64,000 nt of DNA from Stutzerimonas xanthomarina DSM 18231. GTDB taxonomy: Bacteria > Pseudomonadota > Gammaproteobacteria > Pseudomonadales > Pseudomonadaceae. The notes beneath the pieces are model-generated. The model was not told the DNA's origin. It saw only the letters and a program-made list of their open reading frames with translations, and searched no databases. Position numbers and translations under genes: made by a program. Below are positions 56,664 to 64,000 of the stretch, piece after piece (within the stretch, counting starts at the first letter, position 1; every line of letters starts with the position of its first letter). The stretch spans positions 806,001 to 870,000 of the forward strand of contig NZ_FQXA01000001.1 of assembly GCF_900129835.1 (NCBI RefSeq), in the 5' to 3' direction.

Positions 56664-57571
56664 AGATCCTTATCACCGGCAGTACGGGGCAGTTGTCCCG
56701 TGAGCTGCAATTGGCGCTTGCCGGTGAAGGCAAGGTGCTTGCGCTCGGTCATAAGCTGCTGGACCTGGCCGAACCGACACAGATCCGTCGACAGGTTCGT
56801 CTGCTACGCCCTGATCTGATCATCAACGCAGCCGCCTATACGGCCGTCGACTCGGCGCAAGGCGACCCCGAACGAGCCTTCGCCGTGAACGCTACCGGCC
56901 CTGGTGTACTCGCCGAGGAGGCGGCAGCCCTGGATGTACCGCTGATCCACTACTCCACTGATTATGTTTTCGACGGCAGCAAGACCGAACCCTACACGGA
57001 AGAGGATCTGCCGGCTCCGTTGAGCGTATACGGGGCGAGCAAGCTGGCCGGTGAACAAGCGATTCAGGCCGTCGGCGGTGACCATCTGATCCTGCGCACC
57101 AGCTGGGTCTACTCGTTGCACAGGCGCAACTTTCTGCTGACCATGCAGCGCCTGCTGCAGGAGCGCGACGCGCTGTCGGTGGTCGATGATGAGATCGGTG
57201 CGCCCACCTGGGCGGGCACGATCGCCGGAGTCACCGCCGAGATAGTGCGTAAACGACGCTCTGGTAGCGGTGGGCCTGGTGGGCTCTACCACCTGACCGC
57301 CAGCGGCGAGACGTCCTGGTATGGGTTCGCCTGCCATATCGCCCAGCACCTGCAGAGCCAGGGCCTGTTGCGCGCACGGGTCGAGCCGATACTGTCCACC
57401 GATTACCCCACGGCAGCTCAGCGTCCGCTCAATTCCCGCCTCAGCTGCACGCGTTTGCAGCATGACTGGCAGATTTCGCTGCCCGATTGGGAAACCGCCC
57501 TGCACCAGTGTCTTGGCAGTGTGTCCCGTGTCCAGGCAGATCACGCCGCAGCGGCTGCGCAAAGCGTCTGA
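56660..57571 (+). CDS. rmlD: dTDP-4-dehydrorhamnose reductase
   Basis: Last step, giving dTDP-L-rhamnose. A 303-aa SDR: GSTGQLSRELQLAL (NADPH loop), INAAAYTAVDSAQGDPE, STDYVFDG and YGASKLAGEQAI (Tyr-x3-Lys). It starts within the rmlC stop. The order here is rmlB-A-C-D, unlike rmlBDAC of P. aeruginosa. It is followed after 107 bases by dctB, as in PAO1. Confidence 0.97.
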   Translation: MKILITGSTGQLSRELQLALAGEGKVLALGHKLLDLAEPTQIRRQVRLLRPDLIINAAAYTAVDSAQGDPERAFAVNATGPGVLAEEAAALDVPLIHYSTDYVFDGSKTEPYTEEDLPAPLSVYGASKLAGEQAIQAVGGDHLILRTSWVYSLHRRNFLLTMQRLLQERDALSVVDDEIGAPTWAGTIAGVTAEIVRKRRSGSGGPGGLYHLTASGETSWYGFACHIAQHLQSQGLLRARVEPILSTDYPTAAQRPLNSRLSCTRLQHDWQISLPDWETALHQCLGSVSRVQADHAAAAAQSV

Positions 57572-57678
57572 TCTCACCGACAGTGCCGAACTCGCAGGCA
57601 ACCGTCCCGTTCACCCGGCAGTAAGCACCGACGTTGGCCGGACGTGCATAATGGCGCCCGAACCACAGGCGCATTTGC

Positions 57679-59478
57679 ATGACCTCACCCGATTCCCCCC
57701 GCCGTCCTCGCTGGCGCAACCTTGCGCTGGTTGCACTGTTGTTGGCGCCGCTGCTATGGCCGCTGCAACAACTGGCGGAGCGTTATTACAGCAACGAGTT
57801 GATCGAACAGAACCGCCAGACCCTCGACCTCTACGTCGCCAACCTGCTCGGCTCGTTGCGCCGTTATGAAGTGCTGCCGCGCATCCTCGGCGATCTGCCG
57901 ACCCTGCGTACGGCGCTGCGCCAGCCTGACGACCCAGCCGCCAAGGACCAGGCCAACCGCCTGCTGAATCAGCTGCGCAAGGAAACCGGCGCCGATGTGA
58001 TCTATCTGATGGCGCCTGACGGCAATACTCTGGCCGCGTCGAACTGGAACGAGGAAGACAGCTTCGTCAGTCGCAATTTCGCCTTCAGGCCCTATTTCAG
58101 GGAAGCCATGGCCGGCGAGCTGGGCCGCTTCTTCGGCCTCGGTACCACGTCTGGCAAGCGCGGCTACTATTTCGGGGCTGCGGTACGTGATGGCGACGAA
58201 ACCCTTGGCGTACTGGTAGTCAAGGTGGACCTGGACCATACCGAGACGCTATGGGGCAGCACGCCCGAGCAACTGATGGTGACCGACGGTTTCGGCGTGG
58301 TGATTCTTACCTCCAAGCCGGAATGGCGGTTCCGCGCCAGCCGCGCGTTGGATGCCGAGGAGCGTGAGCAGATTGCCTCCGACCGCCCCTACCCCACGCT
58401 CGAACCCCGTGACCTGACCCTCGATATCGATACCTGGCTGATTCAGAGCCGTGAACTCAAGGAAACCGGTTGGACGGTGCGCATCCTGGCGCCGATCAGC
58501 CTGGTCGAGCGTCCCGTGCAGACGGTCGTCGCGATTGGCGCCGCCACCCTCGCCGCGCTATTGCTGTTGCTTGGTTTGCTGATGCAACGGCGCCGCCATT
58601 ACCTCGAGCGCATCGCCCTGGATGCCAAGGCGCGCCAACAGCTTGAGCGCCGTGTGCAGGAGCGGACACAGGACCTCGAAGCCCTGAACAGCCGACTCAA
58701 GGAGGAGGTACTGGAGCGCGAGCAAGCCCAGCAGGAGCTGGTCCGTGCACAGGACGAGCTGTTGCAGGCCGGCAAGCTGTCGGCACTCGGCACCATGTCC
58801 GCCAGCATCAGCCATGAACTCAATCAGCCACTTGGAGCGATCCGCAGCTATGCCGACAATGCCGGCGTCCTGCTCGACCAGCAGCGCAACGACGAGGCAC
58901 GCGACAATCTCAAGCTGATCAGTGAGCTGACCGCACGCATGGCCTCGATCATTGCTCATCTGCGCGCGTTTGCCCGGCGCGACCGCCATGCACCGGAGCG
59001 GGTCGCGTTACAGCCGGCGCTGGACGACGCGCTGGCGTTGCTGGCCAAGCGACGCCAGGCCATGGGCGTCGAACTGATTCGCGACCTGCCCGACGCCACG
59101 CTCTGGGTGCAGGCCGGCGAGACGCGGCTGCGGCAGATCATCTCCAACCTCTTGAGCAACGCGCTGGACGCCCTGGTGGAGCGCCCGCCGGTGCGGCGCA
59201 TCTGGCTGCGCGCGGAGCGCCAGGGCGAGGGTGTGCTGCTGACCTTGCGCGATAACGGCCCGGGCTTTTCCGACGAGGCGATGCAGCGTGCCCGCGAGCC
59301 TTTCTTCACTACCAAGACCAGCGCTCAGGGGTTGGGCTTGGGATTGGCCATCTGCGATACCCTGGCCCGCGCCCTGGACGGTGAACTGACCTTGGCCAAC
59401 CATCCCGAAGGCGGCGCGCAGATCAGTCTCTATTTGCATTGCGCCGACCCCGGCGTCGCCTTTCCGAGCGAGGACTAG
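57679..59478 (+). CDS. dctB: C4-dicarboxylate sensor histidine kinase DctB
   Basis: A 599-aa inner-membrane kinase. Two helices (about 14-34 and 282-302) enclose a double-PAS/Cache periplasmic sensor whose ligand region includes SRNFAFRPYFREAMAGELGR and GKRGYYFGAAV, as in DctB proteins that bind succinate or malate. A coiled coil (310-365), the H box SISHELNQPLGAIRSYADNA (His379), N box NLLSNALDAL and G boxes DNGPGFS and GLGLGLAIC follow. It is followed by dctD with one base between stop and start. Confidence 0.96.
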   Translation: MTSPDSPRRPRWRNLALVALLLAPLLWPLQQLAERYYSNELIEQNRQTLDLYVANLLGSLRRYEVLPRILGDLPTLRTALRQPDDPAAKDQANRLLNQLRKETGADVIYLMAPDGNTLAASNWNEEDSFVSRNFAFRPYFREAMAGELGRFFGLGTTSGKRGYYFGAAVRDGDETLGVLVVKVDLDHTETLWGSTPEQLMVTDGFGVVILTSKPEWRFRASRALDAEEREQIASDRPYPTLEPRDLTLDIDTWLIQSRELKETGWTVRILAPISLVERPVQTVVAIGAATLAALLLLLGLLMQRRRHYLERIALDAKARQQLERRVQERTQDLEALNSRLKEEVLEREQAQQELVRAQDELLQAGKLSALGTMSASISHELNQPLGAIRSYADNAGVLLDQQRNDEARDNLKLISELTARMASIIAHLRAFARRDRHAPERVALQPALDDALALLAKRRQAMGVELIRDLPDATLWVQAGETRLRQIISNLLSNALDALVERPPVRRIWLRAERQGEGVLLTLRDNGPGFSDEAMQRAREPFFTTKTSAQGLGLGLAICDTLARALDGELTLANHPEGGAQISLYLHCADPGVAFPSED

Positions 59479-59479
59479 C

Positions 59480-60871
59480 ATGACCCACCCGATCGACCCG
59501 CAGACTCAGGTCATCCTGGTCGATGACGATCCGCATCTGCGCAAGGCGTTGAGCCAGACGCTTGACCTCGCCGGGCTCAAGGTGCTCAGTCTGAGCGATG
59601 CGCGCGGCTTGCCAGGCATACTGCCCGTGGAGTGGGGCGGCGTGGTGGTCAGCGACATCCGCATGCCCGGCATCGACGGCCTGGAACTGCAACAACAGCT
59701 GCACGCGATCGACCGCGAGCTGCCGGTTCTGCTGATTACCGGCCATGGCGATATCCAGCTGGCGGTTCAAGCCATGCGGGCCGGCGCCTATGACTTTCTC
59801 GAGAAGCCCTTTCCCAGCGAGGCGTTGCTCGATAGCGTGCACCGCGCCCTTGCCCTGCGCCAACTGGTGCTGGACAACCGCAGCCTGCGGCTGGCGCTCG
59901 CCGACCGCCAACAACTGTCGACCCGCCTGCTTGGCCAATCTGCCGCCATGCAACGCCTTCGTGAGCAGATTGGCGCGCTTGCCGGAACCCAGGCCGATGT
60001 GTTGATTCTTGGCGAAACCGGGGCAGGCAAAGAGGTTGTAGCCCGTGCGCTGCACGACCTTTCAAGCCGTCGCAACGGGCCATTCGTGGCGATCAATGCC
60101 GGGGCGCTGGCCGAGTCGGTAGTCGAAAGCGAGCTGTTCGGCCACGAAGCCGGAGCCTTCACCGGCGCGCAGAAGCGCCGCATCGGCAAGTTCGAGTTCG
60201 CTAACGGCGGCACGCTGTTCCTCGACGAGATCGAGAGCATGAGCCTGGATGTCCAGGTGAAGCTGCTGCGCATGCTGCAGGAGCGCGTGGTCGAGCGACT
60301 GGGCGGTAACCAATCGATCCCGCTGGATATCCGGGTGATCGCTGCGACCAAGGAGGATTTACGCCAGGCCGCTGACCAGGGCCGCTTCCGTGCCGACCTC
60401 TACTACCGCCTGAACGTCGCGCCGCTGCGTATCCCACCGCTGCGTGAACGCAGCGAAGACCTGTTGTTCCTGTTCCAGCATTTCGCTGAAACCGCCGCCA
60501 ACCGCCACGCCCTGCCGATCCGTGAACTGCGTGCGGAGCAGCGGGCTCAGCTGCTTCGGCATGCCTGGCCAGGCAATGTGCGGGAACTGCAGAACACCGC
60601 CGAACGCTTCGCGCTGGGTCTCGAGTTGGGGCTCGATGATTCCGCTCGCGCCGCCGACGACAGCGGTGCCGTTGGAGCCAGTGGGCTGGGTGAGCAGGTG
60701 GAAGCCTTCGAGCGTGCCTTGATCGCAGCCGAACTGGCGCGACCTCATAGCTCGCTGCGCAGCGTTGCCGAAGCCTTGGGCCTGCCACGCAAGACACTGC
60801 ACGACAAACTGCGCAAGCACGGCCTGGCATTCAATGATGCTGGCGGAACCCCGCCTGATGATGGCGAATAG
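59480..60871 (+). CDS. dctD: C4-dicarboxylate response regulator DctD, sigma-54 activator
   Basis: A 463-aa NtrC-family activator. Receiver domain with VDDDP and phospho-acceptor Asp59 in VVSDIRMPG; AAA+ domain with Walker A GETGAGKE (178-185), sigma-54 contact loop GAFTGA (225-230), Walker B GTLFLDEIE; C-terminal Fis-type helix-turn-helix (LRSVAEALGLPRKTLHDKLR). It should act on the -24/-12 promoter before dctP. Start ATG 59480 lies immediately after dctB. Confidence 0.97.
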   Translation: MTHPIDPQTQVILVDDDPHLRKALSQTLDLAGLKVLSLSDARGLPGILPVEWGGVVVSDIRMPGIDGLELQQQLHAIDRELPVLLITGHGDIQLAVQAMRAGAYDFLEKPFPSEALLDSVHRALALRQLVLDNRSLRLALADRQQLSTRLLGQSAAMQRLREQIGALAGTQADVLILGETGAGKEVVARALHDLSSRRNGPFVAINAGALAESVVESELFGHEAGAFTGAQKRRIGKFEFANGGTLFLDEIESMSLDVQVKLLRMLQERVVERLGGNQSIPLDIRVIAATKEDLRQAADQGRFRADLYYRLNVAPLRIPPLRERSEDLLFLFQHFAETAANRHALPIRELRAEQRAQLLRHAWPGNVRELQNTAERFALGLELGLDDSARAADDSGAVGASGLGEQVEAFERALIAAELARPHSSLRSVAEALGLPRKTLHDKLRKHGLAFNDAGGTPPDDGE

Positions 60872-60872
60872 C

Positions 60873-60888
60873 TGGCGGTTTTCCGCCA
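60873..60888. promoter_or_regulatory. Palindrome TGGCGGTTTTCCGCCA, candidate DctD site
   Basis: A perfect inverted repeat begins two bases after the dctD stop. Read on the other strand (TGGCGGAAAACCGCCA), its GCGGAAAACCGC core resembles DctD upstream sites of the GCGGAAATCCGC type. It is about 210 bases upstream of the -24 element. It may instead be the dctD 3' hairpin, although no U-tract follows. Confidence 0.5.
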
Positions 60889-61095
60889 ATCTTGGACGAC
60901 GTTCAGAACATCTGCCTTTTCGCCGCCTGCGGACATGCTGCCGAAACAGCTTTGCGACTGCATTCAATCCCGTCATCCGCGTCACGAGAATATGGGTAGA
61001 GCTTGCGGGCTAGAGCGGATCAGCTGAGAAGCATTCGTCAGTATTTTGCCATCATGCGAGTAAACTGCCGCGTCACGGGAGGCAGGCAGCCATTC

Positions 61096-61111
61096 TGGCA
61101 CAGCACTTGCT
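61096..61111 (+). promoter_or_regulatory. Sigma-54 promoter of dctPQM
   Basis: TGGCAC-AGCAC-TTGCT is a near-perfect -24/-12 element with the GG and GC dinucleotides 10 bases apart. It lies 142 bases before the dctP start and downstream of the genes for DctB and the sigma-54 activator DctD. Transcription should start near 61122. The 382-base spacer around it (60872-61253) contains no gene. Confidence 0.9.
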
Positions 61112-61178
61112 CCCGCTATTCCATGGACCGACAAGCCGAGTCGTCGTCTGGCGCAGCGATTTATTCAATGACGCCTAG

Positions 61179-62249
<1,071 letters not shown>

Positions 62250-62256
62250 GCCTTGC

Positions 62257-62283
62257 CGGAGGGCAGCCACAAGCTGCCCTCCG
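62257..62283 (+). other. Intergenic mRNA hairpin between dctP and dctQ
   Basis: CGGAGGGCAGC-CACAA-GCTGCCCTCCG is a perfect 11-base stem eight bases after the dctP stop. It lacks a U-tract, so it more likely protects the dctP message from 3' decay, or causes partial termination, than stops all transcription. No gene is seen in 62284-62480. Confidence 0.75.
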
Positions 62284-62489
62284 CGTTCCGACTAGAGCAA
62301 TACCAGCCACATCGACAGACCAGTGAAAAGACAACCCAGCCAGGCGACACCTACGGCGCGGTGATCCCGAGCCAGATGCCTGTAAAACAAGAGTTTTTTC
62401 ATTGTTCTGTCACCCGGTCACCCGACCGGCCCATGGCGCACGTTCTGTACGCCCACCGAAACACTGTAATCCATCAGGAGATGTCATCC

Positions 62490-63116
62490 ATGAACGCCCT
62501 CTGGCGCGTCTGGGACCACTTCGAAGAAGCGTTTATCGCCTTCCTTCTGGCCGCCATGACCTTGGTGACCTTCGTTTATGTGGTCTTGAACAACCTCTAC
62601 ACCGTGTTCTACAGCCTCGGCGATCGCTATGAAGGTGCCAGCGATCTGTTCTTCGCCATGGGTGACTTCACCATCGGTCTGGCGCAAGAGATGACCTGGA
62701 GCACGGCACTGACCAAGGCGCTGTTCGCCTGGTTGATCTTCTCCGGCCTGGCATACGGAGTGCGTACCGCTGGCCACATCGGCATCGATGCGCTGGTCAA
62801 ACTGGCGCCGCGCCGCGTCCAGCGCTACATCGGCTTTGTTGCCTGCCTGTTCTGCCTCGGTTATGCAGGCCTGCTGGCGTTTGCCAGCTTCAATTGGATC
62901 TCGGCACTGTTCACCGCCAACATCGGCGCGGAAGACCTCGGTCATTTCGGCGTCAAGCAATGGCACATCGGCATGATCGTGCCGATCGGTTTCGCCATGG
63001 TCTTCATCCGTTTCGCTGAAATCTTCGTGCGCATCGTACGTAACGAGCAAACCGGCCTGGGCCTGGCAGACGAAGCCGCCGAAGCCGCGAAACTGGGCGC
63101 AGAGGAGCCGAAATAA
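62490..63116 (+). CDS. dctQ: TRAP C4-dicarboxylate small membrane subunit DctQ
   Basis: A 208-aa membrane protein with four helices (about 15-37, 70-92, 110-130, 150-172). The family stretch GVRTAGHIGIDALVKLAPRR is present. The start is ATG 62490 because AGGAG lies nine bases upstream; the in-frame ATG at 62481 is right against that site, and the long extension to 62253 is not protein-like. It is followed by dctM with no gap. Confidence 0.93.
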   Translation: MNALWRVWDHFEEAFIAFLLAAMTLVTFVYVVLNNLYTVFYSLGDRYEGASDLFFAMGDFTIGLAQEMTWSTALTKALFAWLIFSGLAYGVRTAGHIGIDALVKLAPRRVQRYIGFVACLFCLGYAGLLAFASFNWISALFTANIGAEDLGHFGVKQWHIGMIVPIGFAMVFIRFAEIFVRIVRNEQTGLGLADEAAEAAKLGAEEPK

Positions 63117-64000
63117 ATGACCATCCTGTTCCTCTTTGTCGCGCTCTTCGCGCTGATGTTCATCGGTGTGCCAGTGGCCGTTTCCCTCGGCCTGGCCGGT
63201 TCGCTGACGATCCTCCTGTTCAGCCCGGATTCGGTCACCTCGCTGGCGATCAAGCTGTTCGAGACCTCTGAGCACTACACGCTGCTGGCGATACCATTCT
63301 TCCTGCTGGCTGGCGCATTCATGACCACCGGCGGTGTCGCCAAGCGACTCATCGACTTCGCCAACGCCAGCGTCGGTCATATCCGCGGCGGCCTGGCCAT
63401 CGCGGCCGTACTGGCCTGCATGCTGTTTGCTGCGCTGTCCGGTTCCTCTCCGGCAACGGTCGCCGCGGTGGGCTCGATCGCGATTGCCGGTATGGTCCGC
63501 TCCGGTTACCCGCAAGCATTCGGCGCCGGCATCGTCTGTAACGCCGGTACGCTGGGCATCCTGATCCCGCCGTCGATCGTCATGGTGGTCTACGCCGCCG
63601 CCACCGAGACCTCCGTGGGCAAGCTGTTCATGGCGGGTGTCGTGCCGGGTCTGCTGCTGGGGCTCGGACTGATGATCGCCATCTACATCATCGCGGTGAA
63701 AAAGAACCTGCCGGCGCTGCCGCGAGCGACGTTCCGCGAATGGCTGTCTGCCGCACGCAAGGCCATCTGGGGCCTGCTGCTGATGGTGATCATCCTCGGC
63801 GGGATCTATTCCGGCATGTTCACGCCGACCGAAGCGGCGGCGGTAGCCGCGGTGTACTCGGCCTTCATCGCGCTGTTCGTCTACAAGGACATCACGATTC
63901 GTGATTGCCCCAAGGTACTGCTGGAGTCGGGCAAGCTGACCATCATGCTGATGTTCATCATCGCCAACGCCATGCTCTTTGCGCATGTGCTAACCACCGA
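63117..64000 (+). CDS. dctM: TRAP C4-dicarboxylate large permease DctM, N-terminal part
   Basis: Partial gene; about 294 codons are in the window and it continues beyond the right edge. The translation starts MTILFLFVALFALMFIGVPV and shows family marks FAALSGSSPATVAAVGSIAI, AGTLGILIPPSIVMVVYAAA and GMFTPTEAAAVAAVYSAFI, so it is the DctM ion-coupled transport subunit. It begins right after the dctQ stop (TAAATG). The last gene of the sigma-54-controlled operon. Confidence 0.95.
   Translation, partial: MTILFLFVALFALMFIGVPVAVSLGLAGSLTILLFSPDSVTSLAIKLFETSEHYTLLAIPFFLLAGAFMTTGGVAKRLIDFANASVGHIRGGLAIAAVLACMLFAALSGSSPATVAAVGSIAIAGMVRSGYPQAFGAGIVCNAGTLGILIPPSIVMVVYAAATETSVGKLFMAGVVPGLLLGLGLMIAIYIIAVKKNLPALPRATFREWLSAARKAIWGLLLMVIILGGIYSGMFTPTEAAAVAAVYSAFIALFVYKDITIRDCPKVLLESGKLTIMLMFIIANAMLFAHVLTT

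Noticed and set aside
62484..63986. A 500-codon open frame on the minus strand
   Set aside because: Antisense to dctQ and dctM. Same compositional artefact: polar, His/Gln/Asp-rich translation without motifs.

Overview
The window looks like a chromosomal segment of a Pseudomonas-type gammaproteobacterium, most likely of the Stutzerimonas (Pseudomonas) stutzeri group. The DNA is G+C-rich with strong G/C preference at third codon positions. The order pckA-hslO-hslR-rimB-rimK-amgS/amgR-tex-thioesterase-gshA-argA-argE-pit-DUF47-CYTH/CHAD-GspE-like is, as I recall it, the same as in P. aeruginosa PAO1, and so is rml operon-dctB-dctD-dctPQM. Short repeats built on a TGGGCTGAAGCCCA core fit the stutzeri group. 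The species call is inference. No insertion sequence, integrase, prophage, CRISPR array or rRNA gene was seen.

Layout. 1-19051 is a conserved core block: end of pckA, redox chaperone Hsp33, Hsp15, the RimB/RimK ribosome-modification pair, the envelope-stress AmgRS two-component system, Tex, glutathione synthesis (gshA), arginine synthesis (argA, argE), phosphate uptake (DUF47-pit), a triphosphatase/CHAD protein and an orphan secretion ATPase. 19227-21797 holds two L,D-transpeptidases transcribed divergently. 22021-26718 is one very large cytoplasmic hybrid histidine kinase with three GAF and five PAS domains. 26797-30903 holds small DUF2388 and OsmC genes and a TakP-like TRAP transporter whose binding-protein gene is divergent from its membrane genes. 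30997-32380 is a methyltransferase gene and tRNA-Thr.

Downstream of the tRNA lies about 1 kb of mostly non-coding DNA. Then comes a compact three-gene cassette (flippase, an EPS-associated nitroreductase with an unusual N-terminal region, and a polysaccharide pyruvyl transferase) closed by a terminator. It carries no glycosyltransferases and is the least understood part of the window. 36973-43450 (minus strand) is DedA plus a caa3-type cytochrome oxidase cluster: subunit II with cytochrome c, fused subunits I+III, a small membrane protein, CtaG and a tri-heme cytochrome c. 43591-53554 has small membrane proteins, an MCE/Mla-type lipid ABC transporter and a YhiI-RbbA-YhhJ exporter.

54182-57571 is the dTDP-L-rhamnose operon in the order rmlB-A-C-D, all with ATGA overlaps. 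57679-64000 is the C4-dicarboxylate system: DctB senses, DctD activates sigma-54, and a textbook -24/-12 promoter stands before dctP, with dctQ and the start of dctM following. The window starts inside pckA and ends inside dctM.
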